A DNA stretch of 64,000 nt from Thioclava sediminum (lineage in GTDB: Bacteria > Pseudomonadota > Alphaproteobacteria > Rhodobacterales > Rhodobacteraceae): positions 62,001-126,000 of the forward strand of contig NZ_MPZV01000004.1 in the NCBI RefSeq assembly GCF_002020355.1. The letters are read 5' to 3'. A program made the translations under genes and the position numbers. Position 1 is the stretch's first letter. Every line of letters begins with the position of its first letter. Shown one piece after another: positions 18,638-26,512 of the stretch. The notes under the pieces are model-generated. The model was given only the letters and a program-made list of their open reading frames with translations, did not search any database and had not been told where the DNA came from.

Positions 18638-19192
18638 ATGGCTGAAGACATCAGCGCCGATATCGGGTCGGACAAATCGCTTCTGATCGTCGATGATGAT
18701 CTGCCGTTTCTCACGCGGCTGGCCCGCGCGATGGAGAAACGCGGCTTCGAGACCCAGACCGCCGAAACCGTCGCCGCAGGCCGCGCCATCGTGCAATCGA
18801 ACCCGCCCGCCTATGCGGTGATTGATCTGCGGCTCGAGGATGGCAACGGGCTCGACGTGGTCGAGGCGCTGCGCGAAAAGCGTGCCGATGCGCGGATCGT
18901 GGTGCTGACCGGATATGGGGCCATCGCGACCGCCGTGGCCGCCGTGAAAATGGGCGCGACCGATTATATCGCGAAACCCGCCGATGCCACCGACGTCACA
19001 AATGCGCTATTGGCGAAAGGCGAGGTCGCCCCGCCGCCGCCGGAAAATCCGATGAGCGCGGATCGCGTGCGCTGGGAACATATTCAACGGGTGTACGAAC
19101 TTTGCGACCGGAATGTTTCGGAAACCGCGCGCCGCCTGAATATGCACCGCCGGACCCTTCAGCGGATTTTGGCTAAGAGAAGCCCTCGCTGA
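18638..19192 (+). CDS. regA: Redox response regulator RegA (PrrA)
   Basis: 184 residues, identical in length to R. capsulatus RegA. The receiver domain has the acidic pocket IVDDD, phosphorylated Asp63 in AVIDLRLEDGNG, Thr/Lys in VVLTGYG and IAKPAD. A proline-rich hinge (VAPPPPENP) leads to a Fis-type helix-turn-helix, VSETARRLNMHRRTLQRI, which is almost invariant in this family. GAGGGAG precedes the ATG. It activates or represses a large redox regulon with RegB. Confidence 0.98.
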   Translation: MAEDISADIGSDKSLLIVDDDLPFLTRLARAMEKRGFETQTAETVAAGRAIVQSNPPAYAVIDLRLEDGNGLDVVEALREKRADARIVVLTGYGAIATAVAAVKMGATDYIAKPADATDVTNALLAKGEVAPPPPENPMSADRVRWEHIQRVYELCDRNVSETARRLNMHRRTLQRILAKRSPR

Positions 19193-19208
19193 CGTTTTGG
19201 TTAGGTTG

Positions 19209-19258
19209 TTAAATATTTAAGGTTTCTATTTAATGCTCCGGATATCCAATTCGGAGCT
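19209..19258 (+). promoter_or_regulatory. AT-rich palindrome and SD-sequestering hairpin in front of hvrA
   Basis: The 71-bp gap between regA and hvrA is unusually AT-rich. It holds the 12-bp palindrome TTAAATATTTAA (19209-19220). A six-bp hairpin follows, GCTCCG (19234-19239) with CGGAGC (19251-19256), separated by an 11-base loop. The right arm contains GGAG, the only Shine-Dalgarno for hvrA. I read this as a possible translational control element plus a binding or promoter region; no -35/-10 pair is convincing. Arm coordinates are hand-counted and may be off by one or two bases. Confidence 0.4.
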
Positions 19259-19263
19259 TTAAA

Positions 19264-19572
19264 ATGAATCTAGATGATATGTCCCTCGACGAGCTGAAAG
19301 CTCTTCGTAAGCAAGTCGACAAGGCGATCTCCGGCTACGAGGATCGCAAGAAGAAAGAAGCGATCGATCAGCTTGAGCGCGCGGCCCGCGATATGGGTTA
19401 TTCGCTGGCGGAACTGACCGGATCGGGTTCGGCCAAGCCGCGCCGCACCGTGCCGCCGAAATATGCCAATCCGGACGATGCCAGCGAAACCTGGACCGGT
19501 CGTGGCCGTAAGCCGCGTTGGGTGCAAGCCGCGCTTGATAATGGTAAATCGCTCGACGATCTGAAGATCTGA
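19264..19572 (+). CDS. hvrA: H-NS-like regulator HvrA
   Basis: A 102-residue protein with an N-terminal oligomerisation helix (residues ~5-55, rich in Lys/Glu). The C-terminus has the H-NS-type DNA-binding loop TWTGRGRKPRWVQAALDNG. HvrA/Spb in Rhodobacter modulates light- and redox-responsive genes and sits in the reg cluster, as here after regA. The ATG is preceded by GGAG inside a short hairpin. In R. capsulatus, hvrB lies between hvrA and ahcY; no hvrB is present here. Confidence 0.93.
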   Translation: MNLDDMSLDELKALRKQVDKAISGYEDRKKKEAIDQLERAARDMGYSLAELTGSGSAKPRRTVPPKYANPDDASETWTGRGRKPRWVQAALDNGKSLDDLKI

Positions 19573-19592
19573 GAAACAAATAAGTATTTTTG

Positions 19593-19629
19593 AATACGAG
19601 TGCCTGCCGGAATTGCAGACACTCGTATT
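19593..19629. terminator. Stem-loop between convergent hvrA and HD-hydrolase genes
   Basis: AATACGAGTG (19593-19602) pairs perfectly with CACTCGTATT (19620-19629). CTGC/GCAG extends the stem after one mismatch, leaving a seven-base loop. There is no U-run on either side, so it is not a classic intrinsic terminator. The right arm contains the stop codon of the HD gene. It may act as a bidirectional transcript end or mRNA-stabilising structure. Confidence 0.5.
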
Positions 19630-20212
19630 ACAGCTCTGACAAAAGCGCTTCGTGGCGTGCGGTATAATCCGTGCGCACCTCCGACGGCGGTCGCAGATGG
19701 ATTTTAAAGGTTTCGGCATATTCGGGCGCGAGCTTTCCGAAAACCTTGTCGGCCTCAACCTTGGAAAACCCGGCAATCTGTTCGGCTTCCAACCGCGCCG
19801 AGACGATATCCGCCTTTTTGATCGCACGTTTGATTCGCACCGGAAGCGCTGCGGGTAGACCAAAGCGTATGTGAACCGCCGCAATCAGCCGATCATCGAG
19901 CGTGCCATAGCCTTCGCCAATCGCCGCCTTCACCGGGCTGATCATATCGCCCAGCACATACTCCGGCGCGTCATGCAAAAGCGCCGCCAATTTCCATTTC
20001 GCAGCGATTTTCGGATTCTGATGGCAGAAAATCTGCTCCACCAGCAGCGAATGCTCCGCCACGGAATAGGGCCAGTCGCCGAAAGTCTGACCGTTCCAGC
20101 GCGCCACGAAAGCCAGACCATGCGCGATATCCTCGATCTCGATATCGACGGGCGTCGGGTCCAGCAGGTCGAGCCTGCGCCCCGAAAGCATCCTTTGCCA
20201 AGCGCGTTTCAT
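19628..20212 (-). CDS. HD-domain phosphohydrolase (YfbR-like)
   Basis: 194 residues from ATG 20212 (MKRAWQRMLSG), which overlaps the stop of the upstream glycosyltransferase gene (ATGA). An HD domain is visible: His54 in VAEHSLLVEQ, the HD pair His80-Asp81 in ALLHDAPEYVLGDM, and a later Asp in KKADIVSA. The layout resembles YfbR-type 5'-nucleotidases, which dephosphorylate deoxyribonucleoside monophosphates. The substrate is not proven by sequence. It is coupled to a GT8 gene with no obvious biochemical link. Confidence 0.8.
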   Translation of the reverse strand: MKRAWQRMLSGRRLDLLDPTPVDIEIEDIAHGLAFVARWNGQTFGDWPYSVAEHSLLVEQIFCHQNPKIAAKWKLAALLHDAPEYVLGDMISPVKAAIGEGYGTLDDRLIAAVHIRFGLPAALPVRIKRAIKKADIVSARLEAEQIAGFSKVEADKVFGKLAPEYAETFKIHLRPPSEVRTDYTARHEALLSEL

Positions 20213-21165
20213 GTGATCACCGTATAGTCGTCGGGAAAGCGTGCGAGATAGCGCGCCATTTTGTTTCTGTTGATGAGGTGCCGGACGAGCATTTTCGTCA
20301 TCAGTTTGCTGCCCGGTCCGGGACCGTCGGGAATATCGAAGCGCCGTTCCGGGAAATGCGCGGCGCAGAAATGGCGCAAACCCCGCCCGAACCGGGGCGG
20401 CAGCGTTTCCGGCCGCGCTTTCCAAGGTTTCGAAGGACCGATGAAATGCACGATATGCGCGCTGACCATCGCCTCATGCAGCCGCGAGGCCGGGGTATAT
20501 TGCCAGTTCCACATCGGGCTCAGCTCGGCCCAGTTGCGGTACAGAACGCAATTGAGAAGCGTCTGATCGTTGCGGCGCAGGCGGGCGCCGTTCTTTTCCC
20601 CGAAGCTCAGCGCCGCGTCGAGAATGCCTTGAGCGTTCCAGTTCGCCACATCGATCAGCAGCACGCCGGAATTGAAATAGGCGGCATTCTCAAGATCGAA
20701 ATCCTTGAAATCCTCCGGCATCCGCGAGGGCGTCCGCCATTGCGGATTATCCCGCACTGCCGCGACCGGCTTCTCCCCGAGGTCGACCGTCAGCAGCCGC
20801 GAGAGATCGCCGCTTTCCACGTGAATATCGGCATCCAAGTAGAGAATGTGGTCATAATCATCCGCGAAAATCTTGGGCAGCATGAGGCGCATATACATGG
20901 CCGAACTGCGTCCCCGATCGGTCGAGAACCCCAAAAATATCAGGTCGGGATCGAAACTGCACAGCCGCAGATTCAACCCGTCGAGCGACGCCGGAAGCGT
21001 CACCGGCTCGGCGCTGACGATGCAGATATCGAAATCCCGATCCGGGTGGAGCTGCGCGATCTGTCCCGCCGCATGCGCGGCATAAGGCAGGTAAGCGTCA
21101 TCGCAGCAAAACGCGATCGCAGAGCGGTGCTGCGCAGGTTTCGAACAGGCCAGATTGATCTCCAT
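20209..21165 (-). CDS. Glycosyltransferase family 8 protein
   Basis: A 318-residue cytoplasmic glycosyltransferase. The GT-A metal-binding motif is in HILYLDADIHV (D-A-D), the acceptor-side block is NSGVLLIDVANW, and the C-terminal HFIGPSKPW contains the His that completes metal binding. GT8 enzymes use UDP-glucose or UDP-galactose with retention of configuration, often for lipopolysaccharide core. No other LPS genes are next to it, so the acceptor is unknown. It is the first gene of a two-gene unit with the HD hydrolase. Confidence 0.88.
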   Translation of the reverse strand: MEINLACSKPAQHRSAIAFCCDDAYLPYAAHAAGQIAQLHPDRDFDICIVSAEPVTLPASLDGLNLRLCSFDPDLIFLGFSTDRGRSSAMYMRLMLPKIFADDYDHILYLDADIHVESGDLSRLLTVDLGEKPVAAVRDNPQWRTPSRMPEDFKDFDLENAAYFNSGVLLIDVANWNAQGILDAALSFGEKNGARLRRNDQTLLNCVLYRNWAELSPMWNWQYTPASRLHEAMVSAHIVHFIGPSKPWKARPETLPPRFGRGLRHFCAAHFPERRFDIPDGPGPGSKLMTKMLVRHLINRNKMARYLARFPDDYTVIT

Positions 21166-21295
21166 TCGCCCCTCTCATGCAGCGCGTATCTGTGACTAGC
21201 CAAAGCCATTGCAGCTGTAAACGCCACAGATTGAGGAACATTTTCGCGCGGAGTGTGTTCTTGGGTTGACACGGAGAGAAAAAGGGGACGCCAAA

Positions 21296-21805
21296 ATGCA
21301 GACCTCGAAAACTACGTTCTTTGCCGCCGGGATCGCGATTATCTCGATTCCCGCTACCATTGCCCTCGCCGCCGTACGCAGCGACGAGGCTGTGACGCCC
21401 GCCCCGCAAGCTGAATCGGCGCGGCAGGTCATGCTGGATGGCTACGAGGGCGACGGTCGCCCGATGGAAGATATTCCGTCCGAAATTCCTTATGGCGATC
21501 TGTCGGCCTTCGACAACGTCACGGCGATCGGCGAGGCGCAAAGCCCCGATCAGCCCTATTGCGACAACCGCGCGAAGCTCGTGGACTCGCTCAATCACGA
21601 CTTCGCGGAGAAGCCCGCGATGACGAAACAACTTGGCGATCACCGTAAGGTCGAGCTTTACGCTTCGAGCATCATGGGCACCTGGACTGCGGTCTATACC
21701 CGTGCCGACAACGTCTCCTGCATCGTGTCCTCGGGCACCGATTGGAAGCGTGGCAACAACCCGGTGGCGCTCCTGCATCGCGAAGGGATTCTTCCCGCAA
21801 CCTGA
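21296..21805 (+). CDS. Secreted protein of unknown function
   Basis: 169 residues from ATG 21296, chosen because AAAAGGGGAC lies just upstream; a start 30 bases earlier is possible but lacks a ribosome site. A signal peptide (MQTSKTTFFAAGIAIISIPA to about residue 26, ending in LALAA) precedes a mature domain with two cysteines (YCDNRAKL and DNVSCIVSSG) that could form a disulfide. The second half has regular short strands (KVELYASSIMGTWTAVYT). I do not recognise the family. It lies 73 bp before ahcY on the same strand, but the spacing leaves room for a separate promoter. Confidence 0.65.
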   Translation: MQTSKTTFFAAGIAIISIPATIALAAVRSDEAVTPAPQAESARQVMLDGYEGDGRPMEDIPSEIPYGDLSAFDNVTAIGEAQSPDQPYCDNRAKLVDSLNHDFAEKPAMTKQLGDHRKVELYASSIMGTWTAVYTRADNVSCIVSSGTDWKRGNNPVALLHREGILPAT

Positions 21806-21878
21806 TCGTGATCGGCCTTCATTGCCGCTTTACGGTCCCAGTGCTACATAGCTTCCAAATTCAGATTGGGAGCCACGC

Positions 21879-23270
21879 ATGGCCGATTACGTCATCAAGG
21901 ATATCGCTCTGGCCGACTACGGCCGGAAAGAGCTCGACATCGCCGAAACCGAAATGCCGGGCCTGATGGCTTGCCGCGCGGAATTCGGGGAAAGCAAACC
22001 GCTTAAAGGCGCACGCATCGCGGGGTCGCTGCACATGACCGTGCAGACCGCGGTGCTGATCGAAACGCTCAAGGCGCTTGGCGCCGATGTGCGTTGGGCC
22101 TCGTGCAACATCTTCTCGACGCAGGATCACGCGGCCGCGGCGATCGCCGCTGGCGGCACGCCCGTTTTCGCGATCAAGGGCGAGACGCTCGCGGAATACT
22201 GGTCCTATACCGACCAGATCTTCCAGTTCGAGGAAGGCACCTGCAACATGATCCTCGACGACGGCGGGGATGCGACGCTCTATATCCTGCTCGGCGCGCG
22301 CGTCGAAATCGGTGAGACTGACCTGATCGAAGTGCCCACCTCGGAAGAGGAAGAGGCGTTGTTCGCCCAGATCAAGAAGCGCCTCGCGGCCAGCCCCGGT
22401 TGGTTCACCAAGCAGCGCGACGCGATCAAGGGCGTCTCGGAAGAAACCACGACCGGCGTGCACCGCCTGTATGATTTGCACAAGAAGGGCTTGCTGCCCT
22501 TCCCCGCGATCAACGTGAACGACTCCGTCACCAAGTCGAAATTCGACAACAAATACGGCTGTAAAGAGAGCCTCGTGGACGGCATCCGCCGTGCCACCGA
22601 CACGATGATGGCCGGCAAGGTGGCCGTCGTCTGCGGCTATGGCGATGTGGGCAAAGGCTCCGCCGCTTCGCTTCGCGGCGCGGGCGCCCGCGTGAAAGTC
22701 ACCGAGGTCGATCCGATCTGCGCGCTGCAGGCCGCGATGGACGGGTTCGAGGTTGTCGTTCTGGAAGACGTCGTCGACAGCGCCGACATCTTCATCACCA
22801 CCACCGGCAACAAGGACGTCATCCGGATCGAGCATATGCGCGAGATGAAGGATATGGCGATCGTCGGGAACATCGGCCATTTCGACAATGAAATTCAGGT
22901 CGCGAACCTGAAGAACCACAAATGGACCAACATCAAGGATCAGGTGGACATGATCGAGATGCCCTCGGGCTCGCGCATCATCCTGCTGTCGGAAGGCCGC
23001 CTGCTGAACCTCGGCAACGCCACCGGCCACCCGAGCTTCGTGATGTCGGCCTCCTTCACCAATCAGGTGCTGGCGCAGATCGAGCTGTGGACCAAGGGCG
23101 AAGACTATGCGCCGGGCGTCTACATCCTGCCCAAGCATCTCGACGAGAAGGTCGCCCGTCTGCATCTGGAGCGGATCGGCGTGAAGCTGACCCAGCTCAA
23201 GCCCGATCAGGCGGAGTATATCGGCGTCACGGTGGAAGGGCCCTTCAAGCCCGAGCATTACCGCTACTGA
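21879..23270 (+). CDS. ahcY: Adenosylhomocysteinase (SAH hydrolase)
   Basis: A 463-residue enzyme, the usual bacterial length. NAD-binding is shown by [13 protein letters not shown] near residue 251. Substrate-binding blocks are [31 protein letters not shown] and [11 protein letters not shown], and the C-terminus is the conserved PEHYRY. It splits S-adenosylhomocysteine to adenosine and homocysteine, removing the inhibitor of methyltransferases. In Rhodobacter ahcY closes the reg-hvr cluster; here four genes lie between hvrA and ahcY. No SAH riboswitch could be recognised in the 73-bp leader. Confidence 0.98.
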   Translation: MADYVIKDIALADYGRKELDIAETEMPGLMACRAEFGESKPLKGARIAGSLHMTVQTAVLIETLKALGADVRWASCNIFSTQDHAAAAIAAGGTPVFAIKGETLAEYWSYTDQIFQFEEGTCNMILDDGGDATLYILLGARVEIGETDLIEVPTSEEEEALFAQIKKRLAASPGWFTKQRDAIKGVSEETTTGVHRLYDLHKKGLLPFPAINVNDSVTKSKFDNKYGCKESLVDGIRRATDTMMAGKVAVVCGYGDVGKGSAASLRGAGARVKVTEVDPICALQAAMDGFEVVVLEDVVDSADIFITTTGNKDVIRIEHMREMKDMAIVGNIGHFDNEIQVANLKNHKWTNIKDQVDMIEMPSGSRIILLSEGRLLNLGNATGHPSFVMSASFTNQVLAQIELWTKGEDYAPGVYILPKHLDEKVARLHLERIGVKLTQLKPDQAEYIGVTVEGPFKPEHYRY

Positions 23271-23290
23271 CCCGATCGCATCGCGATTTC

Positions 23291-23320
23291 AAAGGCCGCG
23301 CCTTCGGGTGCGGCCTTTTT
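23291..23320 (+). terminator. Intrinsic terminator after ahcY
   Basis: A 12-bp stem, AAAGGCCGCGCC with GGTGCGGCCTTT (one G-T pair), is closed by a TTCG tetraloop and followed by a T-run (23316-23320). Confidence 0.92.
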
Positions 23321-23369
23321 ACGTGCAACGCAGGCCATGATCGGTTTTCCTCGGGACAGGAGGAGAGCG

Positions 23370-23714
23370 ATGACACCCGAGGACCTTGCCGCGCGGTTCA
23401 AACCGCAATTGGAGGCGGAGCTGGCCGAGCTGCGCAGCGCGTCGCAGGATACCGCGCAGACCCGCAAACCCGTCGAGCTGGACCAGCAAAGCGTCGGGCG
23501 GCTGTCGCGCATGGATGCGCTGCAGAACCAGGCGATGGCCAATGCGGTCGACAGCCGCCGTCAGCACCGGATCACCGCGATCGAGGCCGCGCTCCAGCGT
23601 ATCGCGGAAGACGAATTCGGCTATTGCGAGAGCTGCGGCGAGCCGATCCCGGAGAAGCGTCTCGAACTCGACCCGACCTTCACGCAATGCGTCTCCTGTC
23701 GCGGCGGAGGCTGA
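23370..23714 (+). CDS. DksA/TraR-type C4 zinc-finger protein
   Basis: 114 residues from ATG 23370 with AGGAGAG just upstream. A coiled-coil N-terminus (residues ~1-75) is followed by a four-cysteine zinc finger: YCESCGEPIPEKRL and CVSC. This is the layout of short DksA/TraR relatives that reach into the RNA polymerase secondary channel. The acidic tip residues of true DksA are not obvious, so an effect on polymerase is probable but not certain. It stands between terminators as an independent gene. Confidence 0.83.
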   Translation: MTPEDLAARFKPQLEAELAELRSASQDTAQTRKPVELDQQSVGRLSRMDALQNQAMANAVDSRRQHRITAIEAALQRIAEDEFGYCESCGEPIPEKRLELDPTFTQCVSCRGGG

Positions 23715-23814
23715 GCGACTCGCTTCCCGGGATTTACGCTTTGTAATTTCACTATCTCGGCTTACCCTGCGCCTGCCTTCATTTCTGGGCAGAGCAACCT
23801 GATAGGTGGGACAC

Positions 23815-24156
23815 ATGGGTAAAAGAGACGAGCTGATTGAGAAATACGCCGAGGATCTGAAATCCAAATGCGGCATGACCCCGGACATGGATCTTCTGAC
23901 CAAGGTAACGATCGGCTGCGGGCCCTCGATCTACAATGCGGATTCTTCGACCGTGGCGGCGACGGACAAGGCAGAGCTTGAGACCGTGAAGGACAACTTC
24001 CTCGTCAAAAAGCTTGGCCTCTCGGACAGCCCCGCGCTGATGGATGCGATCGACAGCGTGATCGAGACCTATGGCCGGTCCGAGCGCAACAAGTATCGCG
24101 CCGTGATTTATTACATGCTCACCAAGCATTTCGGCAAAGAAAGCGTCTACGCCTGA
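23815..24156 (+). CDS. DUF2853 family small protein
   Basis: 113 residues from ATG 23815 (MGKRDELIEKYAED), with AGGTGGG upstream. All-helical, charged and soluble; the block KYRAVIYYMLTKHFGKE at the end is the most conserved part of DUF2853. The family is common in alphaproteobacteria and has no known function. The gene has its own 100-bp upstream region and a terminator immediately after it, so it is probably monocistronic. Confidence 0.75.
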   Translation: MGKRDELIEKYAEDLKSKCGMTPDMDLLTKVTIGCGPSIYNADSSTVAATDKAELETVKDNFLVKKLGLSDSPALMDAIDSVIETYGRSERNKYRAVIYYMLTKHFGKESVYA

Positions 24157-24188
24157 TCGCGAGCACATCGCGCAGCTTATGACGACCC

Positions 24189-24218
24189 ACGGCCCGGCCT
24201 GTCCGGGCCGTTCGCTTT
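24189..24218. terminator. Terminator between DUF2853 gene and enoyl-CoA hydratase gene
   Basis: A nine-bp stem, ACGGCCCGG with CCGGGCCGT, has a five-base loop and is followed by TTCGCTTT. It sits between convergent genes and reaches the stop codon of the hydratase gene. Confidence 0.75.
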
Positions 24219-24834
24219 AGCGGATCAGCGCCTTGATCCCGGCGACATGCGAGGCCAGCGCGCCCAGCGCGTCGGCGGCCAGCGTCTCGACCGTCTCGTC
24301 CAGCGCCTCGCGCGGCACGATCCGGTCGATCAGCCCCCAGCTCAGCGCCTCTTCGGCCTCGATCTTCTGCCCCGCCATCAGGATCATCTTCGCCCGCGCA
24401 GGTCCCACCAGCGCGACCATGCGCGCCGGGTCCGAGGGCTGTGGCAGGAAACCGAGCTTCATGACTGGATAGAAGAACTTCGCGCCTGGCACGGCGATCC
24501 GCAGATCGCAGGCCAACGCCATTCCCATCGCGCCTCCGGCCAGCGTGCCATTGAGCGCCGCGATGGTCAGGCAGGGCAGCGATGCGATTGCGCCCGAAAG
24601 CCGCTCCCAGACCGGATCGGTCGCCAGTGTACCGGATTTCGCCTCGTCCAGATCGGCGCCGGCGGAGAAGACCTTGCCATTCCCGCTCAGAACGAAAGCC
24701 CGCGCCTCTTCACGCCCTGCACGTTCGGCCAGATCGGCGATCTCTCCCAGCATCGCGCCGGTCAGCGAATTGGCTTTTTCAGGCCGGTCTATGGTCACGC
24801 GCCACAGCCCGTTCTCGATCTCGTGGCGGATCAT
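24217..24834 (-). CDS. Enoyl-CoA hydratase/isomerase family protein
   Basis: 205 residues from ATG 24834 (MIRHEIENGLW), preceded by AGGAGG at ideal spacing. Crotonase-fold features are DRPEKANSLT, the oxyanion-hole segment SGNGKVFSAGADLDEA, and LNGTLAGGAMGMALACDLRIA. The position usually holding the second catalytic glutamate (after PVMKLGFLPQP) has no obvious Glu, so this may be an isomerase or a relaxed-function member rather than a classic hydratase. The protein is shorter than the ~260 residues of FadB-type hydratases. It is divergent from the DUF2125 gene. Confidence 0.82.
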   Translation of the reverse strand: MIRHEIENGLWRVTIDRPEKANSLTGAMLGEIADLAERAGREEARAFVLSGNGKVFSAGADLDEAKSGTLATDPVWERLSGAIASLPCLTIAALNGTLAGGAMGMALACDLRIAVPGAKFFYPVMKLGFLPQPSDPARMVALVGPARAKMILMAGQKIEAEEALSWGLIDRIVPREALDETVETLAADALGALASHVAGIKALIR

Positions 24835-24952
24835 TCCCAGCCTCCTCACAACTCCCGTGAAACCCGTCTAGCAGCCCCAGGAAGGCTTGACCATCGGCCT
24901 GACCCAAAGGAGGATGGCGCGACTTGGTTCTCAGTGGAAAGGTACCCCTCTC

Positions 24953-26443
24953 ATGGCATGGCTCAAAACCGTCGGTTCCGGCGCCGTTGTGGTTTCGCTG
25001 CTGTCCACCACGGCCTCTTTTGCGGATGTGACCGCGGAGCAGGTCTGGCAGGCGTGGCAATCCGAATACCAGACCTACGGCTATGAGGTGATGGTCGGGA
25101 GCCAGAACCGAGAGGGCGACACGCTCACCGTCTCCGACGTGAAGATGGTCCGCAATGTCGACAATATGAGCCTCACGCTCGACGTGCCGGAACTGAAGCT
25201 GCGCGATCTTGGCGACGGCACGGTGGAAACCGTCTTCCCCGAGACCATGACGGGCGACATGACCGGCAAGCCGGGCACCGACACGTCTGACATCGCCATG
25301 AAGATGACGATGACCCAGACGGACAGCAAGGTCATCGTCTCCGGGTCGCCGGGCGACCTGACCTACGATATCGACGCGCCGAAGATGACGATGGATCTCG
25401 ACCAGACCGTCACCGCCGAAGGGCAGGACGTGCCGGTCAAAATGTACTTCTCGCTGGAGAACACCAAGGGCAATTACCACGTCGTCGATGGCGACATGCA
25501 TTCGGTCGATTCCAAGATGTCCATCGGAACGCTGGACCTGACTGCATCGGGTGCCGATCCCGAGGGCAGCGGCACGTTCAACATGAACGGCCAGATGAAC
25601 GATCTCGCCTATGAAGGAACGTTCGCGATGCCCAAGGGCATCGATTCCGAGAAGCTCGACGAGGCGCTCAACGCCGGTGCGAATCTCGATCTGGGCATGA
25701 CCTATGCCAGCTCGAACTGGACGGTGAGTGCCGACGGTCCCGACGGCAAGGTCGATCAGAAGTCTACCGATCAGGGCGGCAAGCTCGATATCGCGATGTC
25801 GAAGGACGGCCTGTCCTTCGGTGGCCAGAGCAATTCCAGCCATATCGAGATGACGACGCCCGAACTGCCCTTCCCGATCACCACGGATATCCAGTCGGCG
25901 GACATAAATTTCGCGATGCCGGTCGCGAAAGCCGACGAGGCGCAGGATTACAAGGCGATGATCGGCCTCAACGGCGTCACGGTCTCCGACAATATCTGGG
26001 CCATGTTCGACCCGAACGGCGATCTGCCGCATGACCCGGCAACGCTGCAGGTCGATCTCTCGGGCAAGATGAAGCTTTCCGAAGACCTGTTCAGCCCGGC
26101 CGCCGCCGCGATGGACGCGCCGCCGATGCAGGTCGACACCGTCGACATCAACAACATCAAGCTGTCGATGGTCGGCGCCGATCTGAACGGCAAGGGCGCG
26201 CTCGAGCTGAAGAATGGCGGGCCGATGCCGATGCCCACGGGCAAGATCGACCTGACGCTGACCGGGGCGAATGCGCTGATGGACAAGCTGGTCGCAATGG
26301 GGCTCGTGCCGCAGGATCAGATCATGTTCGGGCGGATGATGCTCGGCCTCTACGCCAAGCCCACGGGCGACGATGCCTACGAGTCGCAGGTCGAGTTCCA
26401 AGATGGCGGGGAAATCCTCGTCAACGGCCAACGCGTCCAGTAA
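24953..26443 (+). CDS. DUF2125 domain protein, exported
   Basis: 496 residues from ATG 24953 (MAWLKTVGSG), giving a typical signal peptide ending at ASFA. An in-frame ATG at 24914 has AAAGGAGG directly abutting it, which is too close for efficient initiation but cannot be excluded. The mature protein is acidic and rich in Met, Asp and Thr, with repeating amphipathic beta strands throughout (many K-x-x-M-S-x-D stretches). That fits DUF2125, an alphaproteobacterial family of unknown function with a predicted beta-rich envelope fold. A terminator follows. Confidence 0.8.
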   Translation: MAWLKTVGSGAVVVSLLSTTASFADVTAEQVWQAWQSEYQTYGYEVMVGSQNREGDTLTVSDVKMVRNVDNMSLTLDVPELKLRDLGDGTVETVFPETMTGDMTGKPGTDTSDIAMKMTMTQTDSKVIVSGSPGDLTYDIDAPKMTMDLDQTVTAEGQDVPVKMYFSLENTKGNYHVVDGDMHSVDSKMSIGTLDLTASGADPEGSGTFNMNGQMNDLAYEGTFAMPKGIDSEKLDEALNAGANLDLGMTYASSNWTVSADGPDGKVDQKSTDQGGKLDIAMSKDGLSFGGQSNSSHIEMTTPELPFPITTDIQSADINFAMPVAKADEAQDYKAMIGLNGVTVSDNIWAMFDPNGDLPHDPATLQVDLSGKMKLSEDLFSPAAAAMDAPPMQVDTVDINNIKLSMVGADLNGKGALELKNGGPMPMPTGKIDLTLTGANALMDKLVAMGLVPQDQIMFGRMMLGLYAKPTGDDAYESQVEFQDGGEILVNGQRVQ

Positions 26444-26464
26444 AGACTGAAACCCACGGCGAGA

Positions 26465-26492
26465 AGCCGTCCGGGTCTCCGGGCGGCTTTCG
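26465..26492 (+). terminator. Terminator after the DUF2125 gene
   Basis: A ten-bp stem, AGCCGTCCGG with CCGGGCGGCT (one T-G pair), has the loop GTCT and is followed by a weak T-rich tail (TTCGTTATT). Confidence 0.7.
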
Positions 26493-26512
26493 TTATTCTC
26501 ACGAGGTGTAAA

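Noticed and set aside
20816-20832. parS-like CACGTGAATA inside the GT8 gene
   Set aside because: Only the hexamer and two flanking bases match; flanks on both sides diverge from the consensus.
21806-21878. SAH riboswitch in the ahcY leader
   Set aside because: The 73-bp leader has no recognisable conserved SAH aptamer core or pseudoknot pairing.
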